Positions 45,164 to 53,528 are shown, numbered from the stretch's first letter. The stretch is DNA of 64,000 nt from Mucilaginibacter conchicola (GCF_003432115.1 NZ_QWDC01000001.1:1054001-1118000); one strand, 5' to 3'. Translations and numbers: made by a program. The notes: generated by a model not told the origin, from the letters alone.

Positions 45164-46096
45164 TTACATAGACGGCCCTCTGTACTGATCCGAACCCTGT
45201 CCCAAACCCCTCTTTTTCTTCTTCCGTCGCTTCAAGTCCTCATCCATACCGCCCCCCGCAGGTGGACCCATAAACTCCGGCTCCAGCAAAGCTTTTAATA
45301 GTGGAAAAGATTGAGATACCTTCTGACCTGAAGCAGCCTGCCACTCAAGCTGTATATCGTTCATTTGTTTACGCTCCTCGTAACTGCCATTCTTTAACGT
45401 ATTAGCATACTTAAATGACTCATCCAACGTCCTCGTATAATCGAACAACCGATCGAACAAAGATTCAGCAGCCTGCTTAAATGCTACCCTGTCGAACTGT
45501 CCGACCTTCAGACTATGCTCCGCATTCTTACCCTTGGAATTATTGAGCGGACTTAGCTTGATACTGTTACTAGCATCCTTTCGGCTAACGATGATCTGCA
45601 CATGCATCTGCCGCCCCGGCTTGACCTCGCCGCGCTTCGCTTTACCTTTCCTAACTTCAAGGTCTTTATAAGTATAGTAGCGGTTATGCTCCAGCTTCCC
45701 GAAGTAGACCAGGTCTTTCCCACTTTCCACACCGCTTCGTTTAAAGTTACCGGCATAAGCATCCATTACCTGTTTGGCATAAACTTTCAGATAGTCACCT
45801 GCTTTGTCTCCAAACTTATCTTCCAGATACAATAGCTCTTTCTCACTTGGGCTAATGTTGACCAGAAAGAATTTAGCATCATCACGGGATAGCTTCGCGA
45901 TGTTATTATCAATGCCCTGTCTCACCTCATAAGCCTGCACATCATCCTGCTGATGGCTGAACCAATATTCAGGAACAGCGAACTTATCCAACGCCTCCGC
46001 AAGCCTGTTCTCTTTCTCCAAGTAAGCCACCAATTGGCTGCAACTACCTTTGTTGTTACCGGCCTCGCTTTTTGTAATGTTGATATGCATAGACAA
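45164..46096 (-). CDS. DUF5712 mobilization (relaxase-like) protein
   Basis: A 310-residue protein of the DUF5712/BfmB type found with BfmA in Bacteroidota mobilizable elements. Visible: SMHINITKSEAGNNKGSCSQ start, VYFGKLEHNRYYTYKDLEVR, and GRQMHVQIIVSRKDASNSIK, a His-hydrophobe-hydrophobe segment like relaxase metal-binding motifs. The tail is strongly basic (KRRKKKKRG). It probably nicks or binds oriT during transfer. The BfmA gene lies 15 bases upstream on the same strand. Relaxase activity is inferred from the family. Confidence 0.85.
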   Translation of the reverse strand: MSMHINITKSEAGNNKGSCSQLVAYLEKENRLAEALDKFAVPEYWFSHQQDDVQAYEVRQGIDNNIAKLSRDDAKFFLVNISPSEKELLYLEDKFGDKAGDYLKVYAKQVMDAYAGNFKRSGVESGKDLVYFGKLEHNRYYTYKDLEVRKGKAKRGEVKPGRQMHVQIIVSRKDASNSIKLSPLNNSKGKNAEHSLKVGQFDRVAFKQAAESLFDRLFDYTRTLDESFKYANTLKNGSYEERKQMNDIQLEWQAASGQKVSQSFPLLKALLEPEFMGPPAGGGMDEDLKRRKKKKRGLGQGSDQYRGPSM

Positions 46097-46111
46097 TACT
46101 TTATCCTTCAG

Positions 46112-46678
46112 CTATAAATTTTGCACCCTTTGCCTCACCTCATTTATCAGCGCATCTTTATCCGCCGGGCTGCTGAGCATTCCCAGCTTCTCTCGTTGCC
46201 TGATATAGTATTCCAGTATCTCACTGGCCTGTTTCTTTATCCGGCTTTTATCTAAATGTGCATTATCCATTTTCGAGAGAAACTCCCTGACCTGCTTCAG
46301 CTCTCTCGCATGGACAGCTAATACCTCCTTTTCCCAAAGATTATGGTCTGCAATGTCATGCTGAAAGTTCTGCATAATGCTCCGCTCAAAAGCCATTGTC
46401 CTTTCCCCATCCTTTTTGATGGGTATCAACAGGTCTTGTTCTTGTCTCTTGATAAAAGCAACGATATTATCGGTCTTTCTATTGATCGCATTTTTTAGTA
46501 ACTCATCATTCAGGTCTCTTGGGTCTTTCTTTGTTTTATAGAAATAATCTACCATAAATACAAAAGCATCCAGCTTGGACAGCCCGTTTTTACGGGCAAT
46601 GGCCAACAGCCTTTCATCCGTCTTTGCAGGAAACCGTACCGTCTTATTGTTTTCTGCATTACCCATAAAATCATTCAA
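46112..46678 (-). CDS. BfmA/BtgA-family mobilization accessory protein
   Basis: A 188-residue protein (start at M1 or M5, MGNAENNKTVRFPAKTDERL). It has a ribbon-helix-helix-like N-terminus (TVRFPAKTDERLLAIARKNG, then LSKLDAFVFMVDYF) and a long helical, basic C-terminus. This matches BfmA/BtgA proteins, which bind oriT and help the relaxase. The operon partner is the DUF5712 gene. Upstream (46679-46902) lie iterated motifs and a hairpin where such a protein would bind. Confidence 0.85.
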   Translation of the reverse strand: MNDFMGNAENNKTVRFPAKTDERLLAIARKNGLSKLDAFVFMVDYFYKTKKDPRDLNDELLKNAINRKTDNIVAFIKRQEQDLLIPIKKDGERTMAFERSIMQNFQHDIADHNLWEKEVLAVHARELKQVREFLSKMDNAHLDKSRIKKQASEILEYYIRQREKLGMLSSPADKDALINEVRQRVQNL

Positions 46679-46689
46679 ACTCCATCCTT

Positions 46690-46861
46690 GCGTATACCGT
46701 CAGGTATACTGTTTTCTTTGTTTATCCTATCAGGCGGGGGGCAAAGTATACTGATGGTATACTGAAAACCGCCATAGCCCCGCAGGGCGAGCGGAAAAGT
46801 CGGGCTTGCCCGACTTCCGCTCGCTCCCCCCGCATGCTGCGAGAGGACATGAGATATACTG
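46690..46861. other. Candidate oriT: GTATACTG iterons and large hairpin
   Basis: Directly upstream of the mobilization operon. GTATACTG occurs at 46704-46711, 46746-46753 and 46757-46764, with ATATACTG at 46854-46861 and a GTATAC at 46692. Between them, 46787-46824 can form a hairpin with 17-bp arms (one arm GCGAGCGGAAGTCGGGC, the other with a two-base bulge). Iterons plus hairpin next to relaxase genes is the usual oriT layout. No nick site can be assigned. The IS3-family element begins 42 bases further on. Confidence 0.5.
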
Positions 46862-46999
46862 CTGCATAGCTATCCGGATATACATCTATACCGCTATACA
46901 AATGTCTCGTCCTAAAAAGTCTTTACAGTTTCGAGGTGTTTGTCCTGTATAATGTTTACTTTCTTTGGTTCGTCCTGAGTGGACTTTACATATGCAATT

Positions 47000-47944
47000 T
47001 TACTCATCCTGTTTCAGCTTTACAAGTAATTCGTCCTTAGCATTCATGGGTTCAGTTTTATCCTTTTGGTAATAACTTTTCCACGCCCGGCTGAGTTCCC
47101 CTTTTAATGTATGCGCTGTTGCGGGTGTTCGCATGCCGATACTCATGTGAGGCCGTTTATGATTGTAAGCGTGAATAATCTCTGGTAACACAGCCTGCGC
47201 TTCCCATTTGGTTTGCGGCATTCTTTTGTTCAGCCACTCAGATTTTAAGATGTCGTTTACCCTTTCAGCGATAGCGTTTTCCAGCGGATCGCCATTTTCA
47301 GTCATACTGATATGAATGTCCTTTGACCTCAGCCTGCTAATGTACTTATCACAGCAATGCTGGATGCCTCGGTCAGAATGATGAATCAAATCGCTGGGAT
47401 GGGGATCCGGTAACTGCAGGATGGCCATATCCAACGCGTTCACTGCACCATCCGCTTCCAGCTTAGGTGATAGATTCCAGCCCACGATCTTACGAGAATA
47501 AGCATCAGTAACTAACGACAGGTACAGGTAGCCTTCTCCGGTTTCTACGTAGGTGATATCACTTACCCAAAGCTCATGTGGTCTGCTGGGCACCAGCTCC
47601 CGGATCAGATTGGGATACCTGCGGAAACGGTGCCTGGAATCCGTGGTTTTGATCTTAGAGCGCAGGTGACGTACTAAAAGCCGGTTTTCGCGTAGCAGGG
47701 CAAAGAAAGCATCCCTGCCCAGCTGAATGCCTTCTCTTTTCATCAGCCCGCTCATCAGACTAAGCAGCTTACGCCCACCGATACCGGGAAGGCTTTGGCG
47801 CTCATTACTGACCATCTCTAAGATGATCTGGGATTGTGCCTGATATTTATATTCGTACTGCTGCAGCTGGTAAAAGGCTTGTCTGCTGTAGCCAAACAGT
47901 CCACAAAGCGTATCCATATTGATTTTTGGATAACGTGCTTTCAT
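47000..47944 (-). CDS. IS3-family transposase, orfB (DDE)
   Basis: A 314-residue transposase with N-terminal HTH_21-like region (FGYSRQAFYQLQQYEYKY) and rve integrase core. First Asp in HELWVSDITYVETGEGYLY, second in LIHHSDRGIQHCCDKY, Glu in ENGDPLENAIAERVNDILKS with the usual spacing. Its start overlaps the orfA stop as ATGA. In most IS3 elements orfA and orfB are joined by -1 frameshifting; here separate initiation by coupling also looks possible. Confidence 0.93.
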   Translation of the reverse strand: MKARYPKINMDTLCGLFGYSRQAFYQLQQYEYKYQAQSQIILEMVSNERQSLPGIGGRKLLSLMSGLMKREGIQLGRDAFFALLRENRLLVRHLRSKIKTTDSRHRFRRYPNLIRELVPSRPHELWVSDITYVETGEGYLYLSLVTDAYSRKIVGWNLSPKLEADGAVNALDMAILQLPDPHPSDLIHHSDRGIQHCCDKYISRLRSKDIHISMTENGDPLENAIAERVNDILKSEWLNKRMPQTKWEAQAVLPEIIHAYNHKRPHMSIGMRTPATAHTLKGELSRAWKSYYQKDKTEPMNAKDELLVKLKQDE

Positions 47945-48312
47945 TTCCCTGACCGTTTGGCTCCAGACTTTTTTCGGATGGAGATCTTCAGGTCACGCTC
48001 GGCCACATCGATCATCGTGCTCATTGCCTGACTCCGAAGACGCTCGTTTTCCAAGGCCTGCTCCAGTTCCTGGATACGTTTAGCCATAGTCTCGGCATCG
48101 CCTGGATCAATCGGTTTTTCTTTTTTTGCTGGTTTACTCATTCCCGGCTGCGTAGTGGATTCGCCTATAAATTTACGAACCCATCGCATAACCATTGCAG
48201 CATAAGGTACATTAAATCGTTCTGCGGTCTTTTTATAACCTTCGTCAGAATCCAAGTAATGGCGAACCAATTTAAGTTTAAGTTCGTCCGGATAGTGCTT
48301 TACAATTTTCAT
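47941..48312 (-). CDS. IS3-family transposase, orfA (HTH)
   Basis: A 123-residue helix-turn-helix protein from the ATG at 48312 (MKIVKHYPDELKLKLVRHYL). HTH: GYKKTAERFNVPYAAMVMRW. A leucine-zipper-like segment follows (IQELEQALENERLRSQAMST). The longer frame to 48366 lies in the terminal repeat and is not a likely start. It binds the IS ends and partners with orfB. Confidence 0.9.
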   Translation of the reverse strand: MKIVKHYPDELKLKLVRHYLDSDEGYKKTAERFNVPYAAMVMRWVRKFIGESTTQPGMSKPAKKEKPIDPGDAETMAKRIQELEQALENERLRSQAMSTMIDVAERDLKISIRKKSGAKRSGK

Positions 48313-48411
48313 TTTTCGATCTTGTTTAGACCTCAAAATTTGTAAACCTATTTCAGGACAAGACAAAATACATCAGTAAACTCATCATAACAGTCATCAA
48401 ATCGAAGGCCA

Positions 48412-48759
48412 TCAAACCGTTTCGGTCTCCCATCCGGCAGGCCACCATACCAGGCTGCCTTTTTTTGGGTGATAAGATGGCTGGTAACGGATATAACCAT
48501 AGGCATCCAGTTCTTTGATGCACTTGTGATAGGTAGCAATGGATGCAATCCTGCTGTAGGCCATTAACAGCTTACGGGTGATGGCAAAAGGACTGATGTA
48601 GCTATTCCGCTGCCACTGGACGAATAACCCGCTGAACAGACTGATATGCGTCGCGTTCAGCCGCTCATCCCTGCTCATCTGTCGCAGCAGTTTACCATAG
48701 CCGCTCAGCTCTGCATTTGAGATAGCAAAAGACTTGGACTTAGCATTAGGCTTATTCAT
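48412..48759 (-). CDS. Element-encoded winged-helix-like protein
   Basis: A 115-residue protein (MNKPNAKSKSFAISNAELSG). The core ATHISLFSGLFVQWQRNSYI, SPFAITRKLLMAYSRIASIA, TYHKCIKELDAYGYIRYQPS resembles the conserved small DNA-binding/replication-type proteins found in Bacteroidota mobilizable elements. The ATG overlaps the stop of the HTH protein gene before it by 4 bases (ATGA). It is probably a regulator or transfer accessory. The IS3 element lies 46 bases downstream, so transcription from here no longer reaches the mobilization genes directly. Confidence 0.7.
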   Translation of the reverse strand: MNKPNAKSKSFAISNAELSGYGKLLRQMSRDERLNATHISLFSGLFVQWQRNSYISPFAITRKLLMAYSRIASIATYHKCIKELDAYGYIRYQPSYHPKKGSLVWWPAGWETETV

Positions 48760-49022
48760 TCCAAGCCTCCTTCCAATAACTTGTTAATGTCTTCCTGCTT
48801 GTAATAGATGATACTGCCGATACGCGCAAAGCTCAGCGTACCGTTGATGCGCAGGTTCTGCAAAGTACCCGGCGAGATCTTCAACAGTTTTCGAACCTCG
48901 TTACTCTTCAGCCATTTCTTTGACACCGTTTCTCCGCCCACTTGTACGATCTTTTTGATCTCGGTCAGCAGCTTGTTCTCCAGTTCCCTCAGATCCTCTT
49001 TCGTGATCAATTCCACATTCAT
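48756..49022 (-). CDS. Helix-turn-helix (excisionase-like) protein
   Basis: An 88-residue protein from the ATG at 49022 (MNVELITKEDLRELENKLLT). That start is chosen because a GGAGG site lies 4 bases upstream and the longer frame is poor. A coiled-coil N-terminus is followed by a MerR/Xis-type HTH_17 domain (SNEVRKLLKISPGTLQNLRI, then NGTLSFARIGSIIYYKQEDI). Such proteins act as excisionases or regulators in Bacteroidota elements. It is coupled by an ATGA overlap to the next gene. Confidence 0.82.
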   Translation of the reverse strand: MNVELITKEDLRELENKLLTEIKKIVQVGGETVSKKWLKSNEVRKLLKISPGTLQNLRINGTLSFARIGSIIYYKQEDINKLLEGGLE

Positions 49023-49178
49023 GCTTCCTCCTTTTTTGTTAAATAAATCAAACCAGTTCAGCAGGAATAGCAAAAGCGTTCCGCTGAACACAACGGATCA
49101 AAAGTGAAGGAGAAATGTGCGAAATGAATGACCAATGGCAGCGTTTGGTCAGATTTGGAGAGGGAAAAAAGCTAATCC

Positions 49179-49937
49179 CTAATCGTCCTTGCGGACGATC
49201 TTGAAGAGCTTATCCTTTTCGGCGATCTCGATGAACTTGGCAGGCTTATCATCCTTCTGCGCAGGGAAGTAATTACGGGCGGTATCAATAGAGATATCCT
49301 TGTCGCCATGCTTAAAATATTTGGCGATCATCTTGTACCAGGGTGCCTGGGTTTGTGAGCTGACCAGCCTGCCGCTTTCTGGAATACTTAGGTCAGGGAT
49401 TTGCTTAATGACATTAATGAAGGCAGCGATATGGCCTTTAGTGATGTTGACCTTTTCGCTGACATCGTATTTGGTCGCTTCTTTTAACAATCTATTCAGC
49501 TCAACGACCTCCGCATTCAGCCTGTCGATCTCGCGGTCTTTCTCCGCAACAACTGATTCGATCGGCTCCAGCTTATGCCAGCGGTCGATGGTTTTCATAA
49601 AAGATAAGAATGACTCCAGCTTTTTGGCATGTATCATGCTGCGAGCATACTTCGAAGAGAACGGGTTCTGTCTATTGAAGTAATCGATGCGTATTCTTAT
49701 AATGTCTGAGACATGGTCAAAGAACGCTTCTTCTTCGGATGGATGTCTTTCCAAAAAGTAAGCAAGATGAAAGCTATAGTAAGGTTCAAAGTCAGCCTCT
49801 ACAAAATCATAGATCTTCAGCAAAAAGAAATTGTCTTCCAACGCCTTGTTCTGAATGATCGGGTTACCAATCTCATACTTGTGAGGGGAAAAATCAAAAC
49901 GGTTTCGGAATTGGAAATAGAGGCTAGGGTTGGACAT
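49179..49937 (-). CDS. Hypothetical element-encoded protein (RteC-like at best)
   Basis: A 252-residue soluble, charged protein. N-terminal aromatic/helical half (FVEADFEPYYSFHLAYFLER, SKYARSMIHAKKLESFLSF), a coiled coil near 125-150 (EKDREIDRLNAEVVELNRLL), and a C-terminal part (APWYKMIAKYFKHGDKDISI, DTARNYFPAQKDDKPAKFIE) that looks like a conserved interaction domain. Proteins of this shape occur upstream of HTH proteins in Bacteroidota mobilizable elements. A distant relation to RteC is possible but unproven. Confidence 0.6.
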   Translation of the reverse strand: MSNPSLYFQFRNRFDFSPHKYEIGNPIIQNKALEDNFFLLKIYDFVEADFEPYYSFHLAYFLERHPSEEEAFFDHVSDIIRIRIDYFNRQNPFSSKYARSMIHAKKLESFLSFMKTIDRWHKLEPIESVVAEKDREIDRLNAEVVELNRLLKEATKYDVSEKVNITKGHIAAFINVIKQIPDLSIPESGRLVSSQTQAPWYKMIAKYFKHGDKDISIDTARNYFPAQKDDKPAKFIEIAEKDKLFKIVRKDD

Positions 49938-50370
49938 CAGATGTGTTTGCTTTAAAACAAGCTACACACCATTATGATTTATTTTTCTTAAGCTATTTAG
50001 GTTCTAATGAATTTATCAAATCGATCCTCTAAAAAAAGCTATAAAATAAACTCGATTTATGCAATTTATTATGTCTACGCGAGATTAACACTCTCTTCTG
50101 AGACCAGAAAAAACTGGTGAGAACTTCGGTGAGTCGACACTAGCTGTCTGTAACATAAATTGAAAAAAAGGCTATAAGCATTTAAGTTTTGAACTCTCCC
50201 CGAGGTTACTGCAAAATCATTTTTGTTAAATAGTTTTCTAAGTCTCTAATAAATCTTATCTTTATAATACTAAGTAGCATAATAAAGTCAATTAGTTTTT
50301 GGTGAGCACCTGGTGAGCAGAGCTTAAAACCAAGTAATAGATTCTGAAAGCGAGCCCTTTACGCGATTCT
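49938..50370. other. Element end region without integrase
   Basis: About 430 AT-rich bases between the last element gene and the putative attachment remnant. No ORF resembling a tyrosine or serine integrase is present on either strand. TGGTGAGCA occurs twice, 11 bases apart (50300-50308 and 50311-50319), a spacing that suits integrase arm-type sites. Confidence 0.45.
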
Positions 50371-50392
50371 TCACGTTCCCTCCGGCTCCACA
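50371..50392 (+). other. Possible attachment-site remnant (tmRNA/tRNA 3' end)
   Basis: The segment TTCCCTCCGGCTCCACA (50376-50392) looks like the 3' end of a tmRNA or tRNA gene: end of the T-arm, acceptor strand, discriminator. It is followed by a terminator, but the upstream bases cannot form the T-stem (no GAGGG partner), so no complete RNA gene is here. This is what an attR left by 3'-end integration looks like. The other attachment copy is not seen in the window. Confidence 0.4.
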
Positions 50393-50408
50393 AAGTATTA
50401 AAAAGCAC

Positions 50409-50444
50409 AAAAACCCTTTATACGTTACGTACGAAGGGTTTTTT
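50409..50444. terminator. Bidirectional terminator
   Basis: Arms AAAAACCCTT and AAGGGTTTTT enclose a loop, with Ts following on the plus strand and an A/T-rich sequence on minus. It follows the RNA 3'-end remnant on plus and lies 24 bases after the AraC-family gene stop on minus. Confidence 0.7.
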
Positions 50445-50467
50445 GTTTTGTAAAAGCCGGATATAAA

Positions 50468-51349
50468 TCAGGAAGCACCTCTGTTAAAGCCTACAGTATC
50501 CCGATAAAGTTGCGGTGATACTTCCGTTTTGCTTTTAAATACCCGGCTAAAATAATACTCATCGTCATAACCAAGTTCGTAGGCTATCTCTTTTATTGTT
50601 TTATCGGTAAGGTATAGTTCGCGTTTGGCTTCAATAATGATACGCTCAGTAATCAGGTCAGATAATGTTTTGTTGAAATGGCTCTTTGCTACCCTTGCAA
50701 GTGAGGTTGGGGTAAGGTGCAACAGATCGGCGTATTCGCTTGCCGAATGCTTTTCTCTGAAATTATCCTCAATGGCATTCTTCAGGTTTTGGATAAGCAT
50801 AAGCTGCTTACCGTTAACAGTTTGAGCATCCTGTACATCCTGCTGATCAAGTTTTATACGGGTTGCCATAACCAGCAATATTTTAAGGTATGAAACCAGC
50901 GCCTCGTCTTTCCTAAACGAGTCTGTTTTTAACTCGTTAACAATACCTTCAATAAGGTTAAACATTGTGTTCCTACAGCCTTCGTTCACAAGTACAAATG
51001 GTTGCTCGTACACATTGTTAAACAATAACCCATTGTTTGCTATCTCTTTATGATGGCGATAAATACAAAAGAAATCATGATGAAACTGAATAGCAACCCC
51101 TCTTAAAGCACTTCGGGATTGCAGCATAAATGGCTGGTATGGATAAAAAGCGAATAGCGTATTTTCTGTAAAAGAGTAATCGCAAAAATCGACTTTAGCA
51201 AGACCTTCGCCCGCGGTAACAAGGATGAGGGTGAAATAGTTATTCCGCTGGATGTGGTCGAAATAGCTGTTGTTATCAAACTCAAAAAGTTTGAATGCCA
51301 GATTACCATTTTGCTGATTAATAAGCGTATATACCGATTGAGATAACAT
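50468..51349 (-). CDS. AraC-family transcriptional regulator
   Basis: A 293-residue regulator with an N-terminal cupin-like sensing domain (NYFTLILVTAGEGLAKVDFC) and a C-terminal AraC double HTH (SASEYADLLHLTPTSLARVA, then TIKEIAYELGYDDEYYFSRV, FKSKTEVSPQLYRD). It is transcribed with the deaminase, DsrE, oxidoreductase and following genes' strand, and ends the minus-strand run at the terminator. It probably regulates part of this redox-related block. Its ligand is unknown. Confidence 0.9.
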   Translation of the reverse strand: MLSQSVYTLINQQNGNLAFKLFEFDNNSYFDHIQRNNYFTLILVTAGEGLAKVDFCDYSFTENTLFAFYPYQPFMLQSRSALRGVAIQFHHDFFCIYRHHKEIANNGLLFNNVYEQPFVLVNEGCRNTMFNLIEGIVNELKTDSFRKDEALVSYLKILLVMATRIKLDQQDVQDAQTVNGKQLMLIQNLKNAIEDNFREKHSASEYADLLHLTPTSLARVAKSHFNKTLSDLITERIIIEAKRELYLTDKTIKEIAYELGYDDEYYFSRVFKSKTEVSPQLYRDTVGFNRGAS

Positions 51350-51354
51350 GATAC

Positions 51355-51819
51355 TTACAAATTATTGGCTTTCCTGAACTCCTCGCTCAGTAAGTCGCAT
51401 TCTGCCCTATACACTCCGCTGATAATGGTTGGCTTATCTCCCCATTTTGGTACATCCTGTGTAGACAAAATGTTGAATTTTGAGGTTGCCCCGCCTACCA
51501 AAGGTACGGATGTTCCGTAAACTATTTTTGAGATCTTATGGTGCCTTATCACGTACGAACACATCAAACAGGGCTCATGCGTAGTATACATAGTAGCCAG
51601 GTGCAATTGCTTAAGATAACCATTATCTATCGCATTTCTCACGGCCACTATCTCGGCATGGTTAGTTACATCGCCGGTTGACCGGCCTGCTTCTACCCCT
51701 TTGCCTATCACCTCACCCTTATAAACCAGTAAAGCGCCCACTGGCGGGTTGCCGGTAGCCAGGGCAACTTTTGCCAGGCGAAGGCATTGCTGCATATAAT
51801 TCTCGTGTTCTTTTTGCAT
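51355..51819 (-). CDS. Nucleoside/cytidine deaminase family protein
   Basis: A 154-residue zinc deaminase from the ATG at 51819 (MQKEHENYMQQCLRLAKVAL). The extra 21 upstream codons look noncoding. Zinc and catalytic motifs: NHAEIVAVRNAI (His and Glu) and EPCLMCSYVI (two Cys). PVGALLVYKGEVIGKG is typical of guanine, tRNA-adenosine or nucleoside deaminases. The exact substrate is unknown. It lies 5 bases upstream of the AraC-family gene on the same strand, so it is co-transcribed. Confidence 0.87.
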   Translation of the reverse strand: MQKEHENYMQQCLRLAKVALATGNPPVGALLVYKGEVIGKGVEAGRSTGDVTNHAEIVAVRNAIDNGYLKQLHLATMYTTHEPCLMCSYVIRHHKISKIVYGTSVPLVGGATSKFNILSTQDVPKWGDKPTIISGVYRAECDLLSEEFRKANNL

Positions 51820-51891
51820 TTTGTTATTTAAGCCCGCACCAAAATAAAAACTGCCCCCTGATAGTTGCCAGGGGACAGCCATTAAACCCGG

Positions 51892-52257
51892 TTAGAAAAT
51901 CAAGATCTGGTAGCCTTCGTTTCTAAGGTTAAGTAAACTTGGCAAGCCCGGGGTACCCGGTACTTTGTTATCGTTTAACAGATCATACCCAGAAATTTCG
52001 GTACCAAATACCGCCACACAACCTTGTGAAAGGCCATGAACGTGATCTTTTACCTCATTATAAAGACCATTTACCGGGTTCTCGGGTTTCTCCAATTCTT
52101 CAGGCCATCTGATGCCTGCGCCCTGAAAAATGATCTTTACGTCCTCACCTGCATGTTTAAATTCGTATGCCGATGCCAAAGCGTTAAATACGCGTCCGAG
52201 TGCTTCTTCTGAACCAGCCTTGGGATCAGAAAGAATTATGATAGCTGTTTTGCTCAT
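51892..52257 (-). CDS. DsrE-family protein
   Basis: A 121-residue DsrE-like protein (MSKTAIIILSDPKAGSEEAL, FKHAGEDVKIIFQGAGIRWP, GCVAVFGTEISGYD). The family binds or transfers sulfur or acts as a small redox/regulatory protein. The single Cys in SQGCVAVFG near 80 is a candidate sulfur carrier. It is in the redox-type gene block between the deaminase and the Old Yellow Enzyme gene. About 185 bases separate it from the latter, so it may have its own promoter. Confidence 0.82.
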   Translation of the reverse strand: MSKTAIIILSDPKAGSEEALGRVFNALASAYEFKHAGEDVKIIFQGAGIRWPEELEKPENPVNGLYNEVKDHVHGLSQGCVAVFGTEISGYDLLNDNKVPGTPGLPSLLNLRNEGYQILIF

Positions 52258-52442
52258 TTCTATAATTTTAATTACACCACAAAGATGGCCGACTGCGCTT
52301 TGCCAATGAATGGATGTTTTTGACTATGTAATGGATGATTTTTTGTCTGAACTCGAATTATAAGAATTTATGGAATGCTGTGCTCGATGTATTTGATCTC
52401 TGTTAATTCCATAAATTCTTTTAATTCTGATTCAGACCATAC

Positions 52443-53528
52443 TCACGAGCCTGGCTTAACAAACGTTTGCCAGCCGCGCATGGTGGTTATAAAACGTTCA
52501 CTTAAACCACCCCGGCGCAGGTAATCAGCCGTAACAGGCATTTCCGGACTTTGATACATGGGATTGGCCTTTACCTGCATCGGAAAATCGCGCTGAAGGA
52601 TACCAGCGCGGGCTATCAGCACAAAATCGCAACCTTCGTCCAACAGTTCGGCAGCGCGCCGGCCGCTGTAGATCTTGCCGGCTACGCCTAAACGCACGCC
52701 TTTACGCGGCAGTCCGGTAAATATGCTTAGCATGGTTTTTCCCTGGAAAGTTCCTTCCCTTACTACCTGGGCTGAATCCCAGAGGGCGAGGTCGAGATAG
52801 TCTATCAGTTCTTTATCAAATATTTCGGCCGTGATATCGCGCATTTCTTCCAGCCGCAAGCCGTAACGTTCTATTGACAACCGCCAGCCTATCTGAAAAT
52901 CGGGGCCGCATGCCTTGCGGATACCTTCTATCACCTCGATGGTAAAGCGTGCACGGTTCTCCAGGCTGCCGCCATATTTATCCGTACGGTCATTTAAATG
53001 CGGCGATAAAAATTCAGACAGGATCCAGCCGAAGGCACCATGCACCGAAACCCCATTAAACCCGGCTCGTTGTGCTCTTTTAGCCGCAGCTATAAAACTA
53101 TCGCGGATACGCTCTACCTCTCGGGTAGTTATGGCCCTAACACCAGGTACGGTATTGTCTGATGCGGGGGCGGGTATACCGCCAACTGCAGGCTTTGCCC
53201 GATGGCCGCCATGGTGCAATTGTACGGCAGATAAACCACCGCCCTGGCGTATAGCTGTGGCTATTTTGGTAAGGCCCGGCAGATGATCGTCGCTGTGGAT
53301 ACCAAACTGGCGTTCAAACGCAATGGCACCGGCTTCAACCGTGGCAGCACTTGTTTGGATCAAAGCATACCCGCTTTCGGCAAGCTGCTCATACCATAGC
53401 TGGTCAAACTCAGATGCGGTACCATCAAACTCGCTTTGTTGGCTGGTTAAGGGGGCCAGCATAAAACGGTTTCGCATGGCCGGCCCATGCAACAGCGTGA
53501 GCGGCTTAAACAGATCAGAAACTGACAT
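52443..53528 (-). CDS. NADH:flavin oxidoreductase (Old Yellow Enzyme family)
   Basis: A 361-residue FMN enzyme reducing activated alkenes, typically reactive electrophiles. N-terminal LLHGPAMRNRFMLAPLTSQQ, then LHHGGHRAKPA, GFNGVSVHGAFGWILSEFLS and PHLNDRTDKYGGSLENRARF are family signatures. FMN-phosphate-binding region near C-terminus: AGKIYSGRRAAELLDEGCDF with FVLIARAGI. It is cytoplasmic. The NUDIX gene lies 13 bases upstream on the same strand, so the two are in one transcript. Confidence 0.93.
   Translation of the reverse strand: MSVSDLFKPLTLLHGPAMRNRFMLAPLTSQQSEFDGTASEFDQLWYEQLAESGYALIQTSAATVEAGAIAFERQFGIHSDDHLPGLTKIATAIRQGGGLSAVQLHHGGHRAKPAVGGIPAPASDNTVPGVRAITTREVERIRDSFIAAAKRAQRAGFNGVSVHGAFGWILSEFLSPHLNDRTDKYGGSLENRARFTIEVIEGIRKACGPDFQIGWRLSIERYGLRLEEMRDITAEIFDKELIDYLDLALWDSAQVVREGTFQGKTMLSIFTGLPRKGVRLGVAGKIYSGRRAAELLDEGCDFVLIARAGILQRDFPMQVKANPMYQSPEMPVTADYLRRGGLSERFITTMRGWQTFVKPGS

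Larger units (their letters stand above)
46903..48365 (-). mobile_element. IS3-family insertion sequence
   Basis: A 1,463-base element with imperfect terminal inverted repeats: left TGTCTCGTCCTAAAAAGTC, right (reverse strand) TGTCTTGTCCTGAAATAGG; both continue to a GAGGT core. A 3-base target repeat AAA flanks it on both sides (46900-46902 and 48366-48368), as IS3-family elements produce. It carries orfA and orfB on the minus strand, both apparently intact, so it may be active. It sits inside the mobilizable element, between the oriT candidate and the HTH genes. Confidence 0.88.

Noticed and set aside
45255..45300. Second copy of the CCGGCTCCA attachment core
   Set aside because: The match is only 9 bases and lies inside the DUF5712 coding sequence (LLEPEF); taken as chance.
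46690..46861. CRISPR array from the repeated GTATACTG motifs
   Set aside because: Repeats are only 8 bases, unevenly spaced, with no cas genes nearby; iterons explain them better.
50341..50400. A complete tRNA or tmRNA gene
   Set aside because: Only the 3' end is present; no T-stem partner, anticodon arm or 5' acceptor strand can be found.
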